Source: JAAYCB01 sp012744395 (GTDB lineage: Bacteria; Planctomycetota; Planctomycetia; Pirellulales; Thermoguttaceae). Taken from it: a stretch of DNA of 64,000 nucleotides. The position numbers and the translations under genes were made by a program. Under the pieces are notes generated by a model that worked only from the letters and a program-made list of their open reading frames with translations, did no database searches and was not told where the DNA came from. The DNA lies in the NCBI GenBank assembly GCA_028703175.1, contig JAQVNJ010000001.1, positions 135,440-199,439 of the forward strand. Direction: 5' to 3'. This document shows, one piece after another, positions 31,197-40,827 of the stretch (positions are counted from its first letter, which is position 1; the number at the start of each line of letters is the position of its first letter).

Positions 31197-32939
31197 GTGG
31201 CGAACTTCTTTCTCGACAACAAGGATATCCTGTTTCTCTTCGATCACATCGACATGAAGGAACTCGCGCGGGTCCAGGAGCACGACGCGGAGAACGGCGA
31301 TGCCGACTACGTGCCGGTGAGCGACGAGGACATGGTCGACAATTACCGGCAGATTCTCGAGATCGTCGGGGAAGTCGCCGGAAACACGCTCGCCCCCAAC
31401 GCCGAGCAGGTCGACCTGGAGGGCAACACGCTGAACGACGACGGCACGGTGACGCTCCACCCGCTGGTCCGGCAGAACCTCGACCGGATGACGCAGGCCG
31501 AGCTGATGGGATTCACGCTGCCGAGAAAGTACGGCGGTTTGAACTGCCCGAACCTGATCTACACGATGGCCAACGAGATCGTCAGCCGGGCGGATGGATC
31601 GTTCATGAACATGTTCGGGTTGCAGGGGATCGCCGAGACGGTCAACGCCTTCGCCAACCAGGCGATCAAGGACGAGGTGTTGCCGCGCTTCGCCGAGGGG
31701 GAGGTGACCGGGGCGATGGTGCTCACCGAACCGGACGCCGGCAGCGACTTGCAGGCGGTCCGTCTGCGGGCCCACCAGGATGAGGAGGGCAACTGGTATC
31801 TGAGCGGCGTCAAGCGGTTCATCACCAACGGCTGCGGCGAGATTCTCTTGACCCTGGCGCGAAGCGAGCCGGACGTCAGCGATGGCCGCGGCCTGAGCCT
31901 GTTCATCTCCGAGCGTTCGGAGCGGGTCCGCGTCCGCCACCTGGAGAACAAGCTGGGCATCCACGGGTCGCCGACGTGCGAGCTGGTTTTCGAGGAGACT
32001 CCCGCCCGGCTGATCGGCGAGCGGCAGCGGGGCCTGATCACCTACGTGATGGCGTTGATGAACGGCGCCCGGGTGGGCATCGCCGCCCAGAGCCTGGGGA
32101 TCGCCGAGGCGGCCTACCGGCTCGCGCGGACCTACGCCCACACCCGGCAGCAGTTCGGCGGCCCGATCGAACGGCTCCCCGCCGTGGCCGAGATGGTTAC
32201 CGACATGCAGGTGGCGATCGAGGCGGCCCGCGCGCTGACCTACGAGACGAGCCGCATCTGCGACCACGAGAACAACAACCTGCGGATTCTCGAATGGTCC
32301 ACCAATCTCGGCAAGGAGGAGCAGAAGGAGCGGAAGCAGCGATCGCGGGCCCTGAAGCGGCTCAACTCGATGCTCACGCCGATGAGCAAGTACCTGGCCT
32401 CGGAGATGTGCTGCGACGTGGCCCACACGGCGATCCAGGTGCTTGGCGGCTCGGGCTACATGAAGGATTACGCCGCCGAGCGGTATCTCCGCGACGCGCG
32501 GATCACGACGATCTACGAGGGGACGAGCCAGTTGCAGATCGTCGCCGCCGTGCGGGGCGTTTCGTCGGGCGCTTTCGAGTCGTACGCCGGCGAGCTGGAG
32601 CGGGCCCAATACGATTCGCCCGAACTGGCGGAGCTGAAGCAGGCGCTGGTCGAGGCGAAGCAGCGGCTCGTCGAGGCGATCCGGCTGGTCAAAACCAAGT
32701 CGACGCTGTATCTGGACCTCAGTGGGCGGCGGTTGGTCGACTCGGCGATCAGCGTGATCTGCGGCCACTTGCTGCTTGGGCAGGCGGTCAAGTGCGACCG
32801 CAAGAAGGTCGTCGCCCGGCGCTACATCACCACCCGGTTGGCCCAGATGCAGGCCGACCTGGCGATCGTCCACTCCGGCGACACGGCGGCCATCGACGCA
32901 TATCAAGTGCTGGCGGGACCGGTGCCGGCGAGCGGGTGA
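31197..32939 (+). CDS. Acyl-CoA dehydrogenase
   Basis: A 580-residue flavoenzyme that oxidises acyl-CoA to enoyl-CoA and gives electrons to the EtfAB encoded upstream. The family body is present: MVLTEPDAGSDLQAV, GVKRFITNG, the C-terminal ALEAARALTYETS-like helix region and the catalytic base E441 (TTIYEGTSQLQ). About 150 residues beyond the usual 380 form a C-terminal helical extension. The GTG at 31197 is preferred over the TTG at 31191 because CGGGAG lies about eight bases before it. FabI follows 46 bases downstream, a mixture of degradation and synthesis genes in one run. Chain-length preference is unknown. Confidence 0.93.
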   Translation: MANFFLDNKDILFLFDHIDMKELARVQEHDAENGDADYVPVSDEDMVDNYRQILEIVGEVAGNTLAPNAEQVDLEGNTLNDDGTVTLHPLVRQNLDRMTQAELMGFTLPRKYGGLNCPNLIYTMANEIVSRADGSFMNMFGLQGIAETVNAFANQAIKDEVLPRFAEGEVTGAMVLTEPDAGSDLQAVRLRAHQDEEGNWYLSGVKRFITNGCGEILLTLARSEPDVSDGRGLSLFISERSERVRVRHLENKLGIHGSPTCELVFEETPARLIGERQRGLITYVMALMNGARVGIAAQSLGIAEAAYRLARTYAHTRQQFGGPIERLPAVAEMVTDMQVAIEAARALTYETSRICDHENNNLRILEWSTNLGKEEQKERKQRSRALKRLNSMLTPMSKYLASEMCCDVAHTAIQVLGGSGYMKDYAAERYLRDARITTIYEGTSQLQIVAAVRGVSSGAFESYAGELERAQYDSPELAELKQALVEAKQRLVEAIRLVKTKSTLYLDLSGRRLVDSAISVICGHLLLGQAVKCDRKKVVARRYITTRLAQMQADLAIVHSGDTAAIDAYQVLAGPVPASG

Positions 32940-32985
32940 CGCGCTGCGGGCGGGGGCTTGCGATTGGGCTTGGGAAGGGTCCGCG

Positions 32986-33756
32986 ATGAGATTGTTTGAA
33001 GGCAAAGTCGGTCTCGTGTTCGGCGTGGCCAACGACCGCAGCATCGCCTGGGCGATGAGCCAGGCGCTCCGCGCGGAAGGCGCCGAATTGGCGTACACGC
33101 ACCTTCCGGGCGAATCGAGCGCGCGGCGCGTTCGCCGGCTCACCGAGGAGCACGCGCCGAAGCTCGTGCTGGCCTGCGATGTCCAGCAGGACCGCGACCT
33201 CGACGGCGTGTTCCGCCGCGTGGCCGAGACCTACGGCGCGATCGACTTCGTGATCCATTCGATCGCCTTCGCCCCGCCGCAGGAGCTGCGCAAGCCCTAT
33301 CTGGAGACAAGCCGCGAGGGCTGGCACCTGGCGATGGACATCAGCGTCTACAGCCTGGTGGCCGTGGCGCGGCGGGCCGCGGCGATCATGCCGCAGGGCG
33401 GCTCGATCGTGACGATCACCTATTTCGGCGGCGAGAAGGTGATGCCGGGCTACAACGTGATGGGGGTCTGCAAGGCGGCGCTCGAACACTCCGTCCGCTA
33501 TCTCGCCTGGGACCTGGGGCGGAAGGCCGTCCGCGTCAATGCGATCAGCGCCGGACCGATGCGGACGCTGAGTTCGGCGGGCGTCGCCCGGTTCGACGAA
33601 ATGCGCGAACACGCCGCGCGGAAATCCTGCCTGGGACGCAACGTCGAATTCCGTGAACTGGGCAAAGCCGGCTTGTACTTGCTGGGGGAGATGTCCGACG
33701 GCGTGACGGGCGAAGTCCTGCACCTGGATTGCGGTTACAGCATCGTGGGGTTGTAG
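32986..33756 (+). CDS. fabI: Enoyl-[acyl-carrier-protein] reductase (NADH), FabI
   Basis: A 256-residue short-chain dehydrogenase that performs the last reduction in each round of fatty-acid elongation. The catalytic Y146, Y156 and K163 (TYFGGEKVMPGYNVMGVCK) match the FabI pattern Y-x6-K, and GVANDRSIAW forms the NADH site. GGGAAGGG precedes the ATG. It is the first synthesis gene in a series that passes to isoprenoid genes. Confidence 0.95.
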   Translation: MRLFEGKVGLVFGVANDRSIAWAMSQALRAEGAELAYTHLPGESSARRVRRLTEEHAPKLVLACDVQQDRDLDGVFRRVAETYGAIDFVIHSIAFAPPQELRKPYLETSREGWHLAMDISVYSLVAVARRAAAIMPQGGSIVTITYFGGEKVMPGYNVMGVCKAALEHSVRYLAWDLGRKAVRVNAISAGPMRTLSSAGVARFDEMREHAARKSCLGRNVEFRELGKAGLYLLGEMSDGVTGEVLHLDCGYSIVGL

Positions 33757-33882
33757 GAGGGGAAAGGTGGCGGGCAGGCCCGCGGCGATCCACCGGGGCG
33801 GTTCAGCGCTGCGCGGATCATCCGGGCTGCAAGGATCGAGCGACGGATCACGCCGGCGTTGATCGCGAAGGGACCGGAAGCA

Positions 33883-34266
33883 GTGAGCAGAAAGCACGCG
33901 GAACAGGCGGAGGGGGAGAAGGTCGATTTTGAATCGGCCTTGTCCCGGTTGGAGTCGATCGTGCACGACCTCGAAGAGGGCCAGATCGGCCTGGGCGAAT
34001 CCCTCGCCCGATACGAGCAGGGGGTGAAGCTGTTGCGGCAGTGTTACGAGATGCTCGAGGGGGCCCAGCGGCGGATCGAACTGTTGACGGGCGTGGACGC
34101 GGAAGGCCGCCCGATCTCCCAGCCGCTGGACGACGACGAGCGCTCCCTGGAAGAGAAAGCGGACCGGCGAAGCCGAGCGGAAGACGCCAGAATCGGGAGA
34201 AACAGCACCCGCGGGAAAGCCGCTCGGTCCGAAGACGACGTAGACGACGCGCAGAAGATGACTTAG
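33883..34266 (+). CDS. xseB: Exodeoxyribonuclease VII small subunit
   Basis: A 127-residue XseB, which binds the large XseA subunit and activates single-strand DNA degradation. The core VDFESALSRLESIVHDLEEGQIGLGESLARYEQG is typical (about residues 15-50), followed by LLRQCYEMLEGAQRRIELL. The C-terminal 50 residues are charged and probably disordered, longer than the usual 80 in total. I used the GTG at 33883 (GGACCGGAAG upstream); a start eight codons earlier at 33859 is possible. XseA is not next to it. Confidence 0.88.
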   Translation: MSRKHAEQAEGEKVDFESALSRLESIVHDLEEGQIGLGESLARYEQGVKLLRQCYEMLEGAQRRIELLTGVDAEGRPISQPLDDDERSLEEKADRRSRAEDARIGRNSTRGKAARSEDDVDDAQKMT

Positions 34267-34374
34267 AATGCAATTATTGCCCGGGCTTGAATCGTTTTGG
34301 GCCTCTCGGTCGCCGTGTGATCCGTACGGCGACCCGCGTTGCATCTTCCGCAGTCAATACTCCGGTCAGGCGCA

Positions 34375-35268
34375 GTGGATACGGTCCCTGTCGACGTGCT
34401 TCAGATCGCTGCCCGCTACCGTGCCATGGTCGACGAGGCGCTCGCATCGCGCGTGCGCTTCGCCAACGGCTGCCCCGAGCGGCTGGCGGAGGCAATTCGC
34501 TACAGCCTGCTGGCGCCGGGCAAGCGGTTGCGTCCAATCTTGGCGCTGATGGCGGCGGAGGCTTGCGGCGGGCGTTGCGAGGCGGCGCTGCCGGCGGCCT
34601 GCGCGGTTGAAATGGTTCACGCCTACTCGTTGATCCACGACGACCTTCCGGCGATGGACGACGATGATCTCCGCCGCGGCCGGCTGACCTGCCATCGGGC
34701 GTTCGGCGAGGCGACGGCGATTCTGGCCGGCGACGCGTTGCTGACGCTGGCGTTTGAGACCCTGGCCGAGGAGGTCCAACCGCCCCAGATCGCCGCCCGT
34801 TGCTGTTCCGTATTGGCCCAGGCCTGCGGGGCGCGGGGGATGGTCGGCGGCCAGACCGATGATATGGCGGAGGCATCGGCGGAAGAGAGTCTCCAGCGGG
34901 TCGCGTCGATCCACGCGCGCAAGACCGGGGCCTTGATCATCGCGAGCCTCCGGTTGGGGGCGCTCGTTGCCGGGGCGGATGAGTTGCGGTTGGGCGCCCT
35001 GGCGGAATACGGCCGGCATCTGGGGCTGGCCTTTCAGATTACCGACGACCTGCTCGACGTGCGCGGCGACGCCGCCCGCGTGGGCAAGCGGCTGGGCAAG
35101 GATTCCGAGCGGGGGAAGGCGACTTTTCCGGCGCTGTTGGGAATCCAGGAGAGTCATCGCCGTGCGGAGCGATTGGTGGAAGAGGCATGTGACGCGCTGG
35201 GTCCGCTGGAGGGCAAAGGCGCCGGCTTGGAAGCCCTGGCCCGACGCGTTCTGGAAAGGAATCGTTGA
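34375..35268 (+). CDS. ispA: Polyprenyl (farnesyl/geranylgeranyl) diphosphate synthase
   Basis: A 297-residue all-helical prenyl transferase that condenses isopentenyl diphosphate with allylic diphosphates. The first aspartate-rich motif is HDDLPAMDDDDLRRG (D89, D90, D95), the second DDLLD at 224-228, with GKRLRP as the conserved basic motif. Two residues between the Asp pair suggest the bacterial FPPS class. The GTG at 34375 gives the usual length. Its stop overlaps the dxs start (TGATG), so the two are translated together. Confidence 0.92.
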   Translation: MDTVPVDVLQIAARYRAMVDEALASRVRFANGCPERLAEAIRYSLLAPGKRLRPILALMAAEACGGRCEAALPAACAVEMVHAYSLIHDDLPAMDDDDLRRGRLTCHRAFGEATAILAGDALLTLAFETLAEEVQPPQIAARCCSVLAQACGARGMVGGQTDDMAEASAEESLQRVASIHARKTGALIIASLRLGALVAGADELRLGALAEYGRHLGLAFQITDDLLDVRGDAARVGKRLGKDSERGKATFPALLGIQESHRRAERLVEEACDALGPLEGKGAGLEALARRVLERNR

Positions 35269-37187
35269 TGGATGAAATGCTTGCGAAGATCCGGTCGCCC
35301 AAGGACCTCGAAGGGATGTCCCAGCAGGACCTGGGTCGATTGGCGGGCGAGATTCGCGAGGCCCTCTGCCGACTGTTGGGGAAGCGGACCGCCCATTTTG
35401 CCTCGAATCTCGGCGTCGTCGAGCTGACCTTGGCCCTGCACACGTCGTTCGATTTCCTCCACGACCGCCTGATCTGGGACACGGGCCACCAGGTCTATCC
35501 GCACAAGCTGATCACCGGCCGCTACCAGAGATTCAGCACGATCCGCACCCGCGCCGGGTTGATGGGCTATCCGAATCCGGCGGAAAGCGACTACGACTTG
35601 TTCATGACCGGCCACGCCGGCTGCGGCGTCTCCTCGGGGTTGGGCCTGAAATGCGCCGACGACCTGCTGCGGTCCGGCGAGGGGCGGCATACCGTCATCG
35701 TGATCGGCGACGGGGCGTTTTCGTCGGGGATCGTGCTGGAAGCGATGAACAATGCCGGGGGGCTGAAGAAGAAGCTGCTGGTCGTGTTGAACGACAACAA
35801 GATGTCGATCTGCCCGCGGGTGGGGGGGATGGCCGATTACCTCGATCGGCTCCGGATGAGTCCCTTCTACACGGGCCTGAAGGCGGAGATCCAGCGACTG
35901 CTCAACCAGGTGCCCGTGTTCGGCGATCCGGTGGAGCGGTTCCTGTCGCAGACGAAGGACGCGATCAAGGCGGGGGTGCTCGGCGGCATGCTGTTCGAGG
36001 AACTCGGGTTCCGCTACATCGGCCCGGTCGACGGCCACGACATCCGCCACTTGCAGAAATACCTGGCCAAGGTCCGCGATTTCGACGACCCGGTGCTGCT
36101 CCATGTGGTCACGGAAAAGGGGCGGGGATTTCCGCCGGCGGAGGAGGACCCGGTCAAGTTCCACACGCCGGCGCCGTTCGCCCGCGAGAATGGGACGCTC
36201 GTGCCGCTGAAGAGAAACGCGGCGACCTCTTACACCCGGCTGGCCCGCGACGCGATCTGCGGGGCGATGGAGCGGGACCACCGCGTTTGCGTGATCACCG
36301 CGGCGATGTGCCAGGGCAACATGCTCGAACCGGTTCGCGAGTCGTTTCCCGATCGTTTTTTCGACGTGGGGATCTGCGAGTCCCACGCCGTGGCCTTCGC
36401 GGCCGGATTGGCCAAGGCCGGCATGCGCCCGGTGGTCGACATCTACAGCACGTTCTTGCAGCGGAGCTACGACCAGATCTTCCAGGAGATTTCCCTGCAA
36501 AACCTCCCCGTCGTGCTGATGCTCGACCGGGCGGGGTTGACCGGGCCGGACGGCCCGACCCACCACGGCGTGTTCGACCTGGGGTATCTGCGCCCGTTCC
36601 CGAATCTTGCCGTGATGGCCCCGGGCGATGCCGCGGACTTGGCGCCGATGCTCGAGCTGGCCCTTTCCCTGGACGGCCCCGCGGCGATCCGCTATCCCAA
36701 GTCCGCCGCCGAGTCGCTCCAGCGGTTTCCCACCCCGGTCTCCCTGGGCAAGGCGGAGACGGTCGAGACGGGCGACGACGGGCTGATCATCGCCTGCGGG
36801 ACCGTGCTGGCCGATTGCCATCGGGCCGTCGACCTGCTCCACCGCGAGGGGCTGAATGTCGGCCTGATCAACGCGCGGTTCGTCAAGCCGCTCGACACGG
36901 ATACGCTCCTGGCGGCAATCGAGACGGTGCCGTTCATCGTGACCGTCGAAGAGGGCATGCTGGCCGGCGGATTCGGCAGCGCCGTGCTCGAAGCGGCTTG
37001 CGATGCGGGGCTGGACACGACCCACTTGCGGCGGCTGGGTATTCCCGACCGGTTCGTCGAACACGGCGACCGGGCGGAACTCCTCGCCGAATTGGGGCTG
37101 GACGCCGAGGGAATCGCCGCGGCCTGCCGCCGCTTCGCCGTGAGGCGGGAGACTGCCGCGCCGCCCCTCCGGCAGACGGCGAGGTAA
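35268..37187 (+). CDS. dxs: 1-deoxy-D-xylulose-5-phosphate synthase
   Basis: A 639-residue thiamine-diphosphate enzyme; it joins pyruvate and glyceraldehyde 3-phosphate in the first step of the MEP pathway. ThDP and Mg binding is shown by IGDGAFSSG (146-154) and the following NDNKMSI, and the active-site segment by GHAGCGVSSGLG (115-126), where most family members have GHSSTSIS. DRAGLTGPDGPTHHG and YDQIFQEISLQ in the second domain are standard. The ATG at 35268 is the one overlapping ispA; the TTG just before it is less likely. Confidence 0.94.
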   Translation: MDEMLAKIRSPKDLEGMSQQDLGRLAGEIREALCRLLGKRTAHFASNLGVVELTLALHTSFDFLHDRLIWDTGHQVYPHKLITGRYQRFSTIRTRAGLMGYPNPAESDYDLFMTGHAGCGVSSGLGLKCADDLLRSGEGRHTVIVIGDGAFSSGIVLEAMNNAGGLKKKLLVVLNDNKMSICPRVGGMADYLDRLRMSPFYTGLKAEIQRLLNQVPVFGDPVERFLSQTKDAIKAGVLGGMLFEELGFRYIGPVDGHDIRHLQKYLAKVRDFDDPVLLHVVTEKGRGFPPAEEDPVKFHTPAPFARENGTLVPLKRNAATSYTRLARDAICGAMERDHRVCVITAAMCQGNMLEPVRESFPDRFFDVGICESHAVAFAAGLAKAGMRPVVDIYSTFLQRSYDQIFQEISLQNLPVVLMLDRAGLTGPDGPTHHGVFDLGYLRPFPNLAVMAPGDAADLAPMLELALSLDGPAAIRYPKSAAESLQRFPTPVSLGKAETVETGDDGLIIACGTVLADCHRAVDLLHREGLNVGLINARFVKPLDTDTLLAAIETVPFIVTVEEGMLAGGFGSAVLEAACDAGLDTTHLRRLGIPDRFVEHGDRAELLAELGLDAEGIAAACRRFAVRRETAAPPLRQTAR

Positions 37188-37273
37188 GACCGGTTGGAGC
37201 CCTTCGCTCCGTGCCAAGACTCGCCGGCCGACGCGGGCGGAAGCGGCCTGCCTGGCGATTTCGCAGCCGACGG

Positions 37274-37297
37274 CCCCACCAAGGGCCCCACCAAGGG
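37274..37297 (+). repeat. Two tandem copies of a 12-base unit
   Basis: CCCCACCAAGGG occurs twice in a row in the spacer between dxs and the NAD kinase gene. It is short and of unknown significance. Confidence 0.5.
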
Positions 37298-37328
37298 CCC
37301 CGGCGCCAGACCTTGTTGGAGAACGTCC

Positions 37329-38171
37329 ATGCGAGTGATCATCCTGGGATTCGGGGGCCGCGAAGGAGTCGTCCGCGAAAGTGAGCGGCTCGAACCGATC
37401 ATCGCCGCGCACGCCGAGATTGCCGCGATGGACTTCACCGGCGAGGCGGACCTCAGCGAAATTGACGCCGATTACGCCGTTGTACTCGGCGGCGACGGCT
37501 CGATTCTCCGCGCGGCCCACCAAATGGGCCAGCGGCAACTGCCGGTGATTGCCGTCAATCTAGGGCGACTGGGGTTTCTGGCGGACCTTTCCCCCCAGGA
37601 ATTGCCCGGTGTGCTTGAGCTGTTGGCCGAGGGGAAGCTGGAGGTTGTCGAGCATCTGATGTTCTGCTGCACGGTCGTTCGCGACGGGAAGGCGATCGAG
37701 CGGCGGCTCGGGCTGAACGAAGTCGCGGTGCAGACGGGCCCGCCGTTTGCCATCCTCGACGTGGATCTCTACGTTGACTCAGAATTGGTGACGACCTATA
37801 GTGGCGATGGCCTGATCGTGAGCACGCCGGTCGGCTCAACGGCGCACAGCCTGTCGGCCGGCGGGCCGATCTTGCGCAAGGATTTGCAGGCGTTTGTGAT
37901 CAGCCCGATCAGCCCGCACACGTTGACCAACCGGCCGGTCGTCGATTCCGCCGACAGGACCTATGAGTTGATGATCTCCCGGCCGACGGACGGTTCGTCG
38001 GTGGTCGTCGATGGCCGCGTGCTGGCGGCGATCGAGCCGGGCGACCGGGTGCGGATCGAGCGCGCCGCGCCACGATTCCGGTTGGTGAAAGCGCCGGGGC
38101 ACAGCTACTACCGGACGTTGCGAGAAAAACTCGGTTGGGGCGGACGGCTGCAAATTGCCAGGAAAGCATAG
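37329..38171 (+). CDS. nadK: NAD kinase
   Basis: A 280-residue NAD kinase that makes NADP from NAD and ATP or polyphosphate. The catalytic GGDGSILR (54-61), LNEVAV and the glycine-rich TPVGSTAHSLSAGGPI are all present. The ATG at 37329 starts the conserved sequence; the frame upstream codes only a proline-rich leader. The gene order xseB-ispA-dxs-nadK resembles the cluster found in many bacteria around the MEP pathway. The gap to dxs (141 bases) carries a 12-base tandem unit. Confidence 0.93.
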   Translation: MRVIILGFGGREGVVRESERLEPIIAAHAEIAAMDFTGEADLSEIDADYAVVLGGDGSILRAAHQMGQRQLPVIAVNLGRLGFLADLSPQELPGVLELLAEGKLEVVEHLMFCCTVVRDGKAIERRLGLNEVAVQTGPPFAILDVDLYVDSELVTTYSGDGLIVSTPVGSTAHSLSAGGPILRKDLQAFVISPISPHTLTNRPVVDSADRTYELMISRPTDGSSVVVDGRVLAAIEPGDRVRIERAAPRFRLVKAPGHSYYRTLREKLGWGGRLQIARKA

Positions 38172-38343
38172 CCCCGATCGGCCGGTATGGACACCGCATG
38201 CCGCGCGGCTTCCCGCCCCCCGGGCGGCGGGCAGTCGCGAGGAATCCACTCCAGAATCACGCCGAAGGCACGCCACGGGCGAAAACGAATTGAATCGCCC
38301 CCTGGCCGAGCGGATCGGCGCCACGACTCGAAAGGAAGCGAGC

Positions 38344-39279
38344 ATGACCCGAGCAACGCTGTTTCTGCTCTCCGCGGCACTTGTCTTTGCGTCGCCGTCA
38401 AGCATCATCGCCGAACAGACCGCCAGCGACAGCGCGGAGAAGCATCTTCTCCGCTACCGCTTCGAGCCTGGGGAAACGGTCCGCTGGCAGGTGGTTCACC
38501 TGGCGAAGATCAAGACAACCGTTTCCGGCACCACCCAGACTGCCGAGACGGTGAGCAAATCGGTCAAGGCCTGGAAGGTCGTCGACGTCGACGAGCAGGG
38601 CACGGCGACGTTCGAACACACGGTCGAACAGGTCGAGATGCGGCAGAAGCTCACCGGCCGGCAGGAGGTGAGCTACAACAGCCTGACCGACAAGCAGCCC
38701 CCCCTTGGCTTCGAAAACGTCGCCAAGTCCGTCGGCACGCGGCTGGCGCTGATCACGATCAACGACCGCGGCGAGATCGTCAAGCGAATCAACGAGAATG
38801 AAGTCACCACGAGCGACAACCAGGGGCAGATCACGATCCCGATGCCGGAAGACGCCGTGACCGTCGGACAGTCGTGGTCGTTTCCCTATGACTTGGTCAT
38901 TCCCGGCAACAATGGCACGGTGCTGAACATCAAGACCCGCCAGCAATTCACGCTCCAGGAGGTCAACAACGGGATTGCCACGATCCGCGTCGCCACGGTG
39001 ATCCTCACACCGGTCCGCGATCCGGCGATCGAGGCCCAACTGATCCAGAAGGAGTCGCACGGCACCGTCCGCTTCGATATCCGGGCCGGCCGCGTGCTTG
39101 CGCAGCAGATGGACCTCGACAAGCGGGTGGTTGGTTTCACCGGCACGACCGACAGCAGCAGCCTGCACTACCTGACGCGGTTCACCGAAGACCTCCTCAC
39201 CGGCAAGCAGGCGGCGGAGAATTCCACCGCGGCGGAGTCCGCGGAGGCCAAGACGGCGGCAACCGCCGCCCTCCGCTAG
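38344..39279 (+). CDS. Secreted protein of unknown function
   Basis: A 311-residue protein with a Sec signal (1-23, ending IIAE). The mature part is rich in Thr, Val and Gln and looks all-beta: short strands such as TVRWQVVHLAKIKTTVSG and repeated VVDVDEQGTATFEHTVEQVEM. A region near 150-170 (ITIPMPEDAVTVGQSWSFPYDL) may be the best conserved part. GAAAGGAAGCGAGC precedes the ATG. Planctomycetes have many such proteins; I cannot assign a family with confidence. Confidence 0.7.
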   Translation: MTRATLFLLSAALVFASPSSIIAEQTASDSAEKHLLRYRFEPGETVRWQVVHLAKIKTTVSGTTQTAETVSKSVKAWKVVDVDEQGTATFEHTVEQVEMRQKLTGRQEVSYNSLTDKQPPLGFENVAKSVGTRLALITINDRGEIVKRINENEVTTSDNQGQITIPMPEDAVTVGQSWSFPYDLVIPGNNGTVLNIKTRQQFTLQEVNNGIATIRVATVILTPVRDPAIEAQLIQKESHGTVRFDIRAGRVLAQQMDLDKRVVGFTGTTDSSSLHYLTRFTEDLLTGKQAAENSTAAESAEAKTAATAALR

Positions 39280-39442
39280 CCCGGTCCAGAGCGCACGAGC
39301 ATCAGACGGTTCACGCAGCCGAACCGCGTGCCGGAAGCGAACGGGTCGGAGCGGCCATTCTGCCAGCGCCGGCCCACCGCGAGGTGTGTTTGATTGCGCT
39401 GCGGTGGGGCGGCGCTGACGGTTCGGCCGCGCTAGCCCGGTC
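39275..39442. repeat. Nested inverted-repeat element flanked by 12-base direct repeats
   Basis: GCTAGCCCGGTC occurs at 39275-39286 (overlapping the preceding stop codon) and at 39431-39442. Between them lie an inner inverted repeat of 17 bases (39364-39380 and 39401-39417, one mismatch, 20-base loop) and an outer one of 12 bases (39315-39326 and 39419-39430, one mismatch). The whole is compatible with a small mobile element or a strong structured RNA between two convergent genes. Confidence 0.55.
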
Positions 39443-39504
39443 GGTTCCCTGACACGCCGCCGGCTGTGCCAGGCCGTTCGGGTTGGAACGCTTGATGCAC
39501 CACC

Positions 39505-40827
39505 CTACGGTTTGACCTGGAAGCAGACGACCGACTCCATGCCCCGAATATACAACCGCCCGCCGGCGAGCGTCGGCTGCTGGGGGCGTTCGAGCTCGAG
39601 TTTCAGGTCCACTCGACCGAGTTCGTGGTAGCCCGTGCGGGATGCTTCGGCCAGCACCAACTCGTTGTTCGCGGTCAGGGCGAAGACGAGCCCGTCGGCA
39701 ATCACCAGGTTCTGCTGGTTGGTCCACTCACGGCCGGCCTGTTTCCAGAGCAGGCGGCCGGTGGGAAGATCCGTGCAGTGAAGGAATCCCGCCGTGCGGT
39801 TGCCGCCGAAACCGAACACGGCATCTTCATGGATCGCCACCGTGTTGAACATGTTCGCCTGGAGGTCGGTGCTCATGTAGACCTCGCGGCAGGTGATCTT
39901 GCCGTTTTCGGCGCGCATCTCCAGACATGCCGAAAAATCCTTGCCTTTCCCCTCGCCGGCGCAAACGAACAGCCGCGAGCCGACGGCCACCGGCGTGCTG
40001 ACCAGGCCCACGCTGATCGCGGCCGGGTAGGGGTATCGCCACATGATCTGGCCGCTTTCGGCATGCACGCCGAGAATCTCCCTCGTGCCGTAGGTGGCCA
40101 CGATCACCTGGGGGATGCCTGCGACGACCTGGTAGGTGAGCGAGGAGGGGGCGCCCAGCTCCCGTCCCCTCTGCGATTCTTCCACCGCCAATGTCCAGCG
40201 AACAGCGCCGGTCATCTTGTCAAGCGCGGCAAGCACGACCCGCTGGGGATTGTCCGTGGAAACGTAGAGCGTATCGCCGACCACCAGGGGCGTCGATGCT
40301 TCGGTGCCCCAAAGTCCGTCGTCGAGTCGCCAGCGTTCGCGCCCATCGGTGCCGAGGCAGACAATCGGGCAAATCATGTCCCAGACGTCGGTCTTGGTCG
40401 CGTAGGGGATGTAGTAGACCCGGTCGCCGTCCACCACCGGCGACGTGACCGGCCCCTTGGTGAAATGGCGGTTGGGCTTTGGGTAAAGGAGCGCCTTCCA
40501 ACGCGTCGCCCCGCTGAGTGGATCGAGGCAAATCGCGTATTGCCTGTCTTCGGTCTCCGTCGCGGTGAACGCCCTGCCCCGGGCTTCGACGACGGCACTC
40601 TTGCCCGGGCCGATCTCCGCCCGCCAAAGCTCCTTCGGTCCCTCCGCCGGCCATTGGCGGAGCAAGCCGGTCGCGGGATAGACGCTGTTGCCGTGGTTTG
40701 GCAGAAATCGTTCCAGGTCGCTGCAACGGGCGTCTTGGGCCGCTACGGTGACCGCAAGCGCGGCCAGGGCGGCCATCCAGGGCAGAGTCAATCGATCGCT
40801 GGTGGTCTTCAAGTCGGCTGGTCGCAT
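39505..40827 (-). CDS. Secreted PQQ-binding-like beta-propeller protein
   Basis: A 440-residue exported protein built of PQQ-type propeller blades (repeated segments such as LDPLSGATRWKA, VVGDTLYVSTDNP and LDKMTGAVRWTL). A cleavable-looking N-terminus (about 1-33) fits export. These proteins may act as dehydrogenases with PQQ or only as scaffolds; no calcium/PQQ ligand set typical of quinoprotein alcohol dehydrogenases is obvious, and the length equals a single propeller. GGAGAAGACG precedes the ATG at 40827. A second protein of the same kind is encoded at 45470. Confidence 0.85.
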   Translation of the reverse strand: MRPADLKTTSDRLTLPWMAALAALAVTVAAQDARCSDLERFLPNHGNSVYPATGLLRQWPAEGPKELWRAEIGPGKSAVVEARGRAFTATETEDRQYAICLDPLSGATRWKALLYPKPNRHFTKGPVTSPVVDGDRVYYIPYATKTDVWDMICPIVCLGTDGRERWRLDDGLWGTEASTPLVVGDTLYVSTDNPQRVVLAALDKMTGAVRWTLAVEESQRGRELGAPSSLTYQVVAGIPQVIVATYGTREILGVHAESGQIMWRYPYPAAISVGLVSTPVAVGSRLFVCAGEGKGKDFSACLEMRAENGKITCREVYMSTDLQANMFNTVAIHEDAVFGFGGNRTAGFLHCTDLPTGRLLWKQAGREWTNQQNLVIADGLVFALTANNELVLAEASRTGYHELGRVDLKLELERPQQPTLAGGRLYIRGMESVVCFQVKP

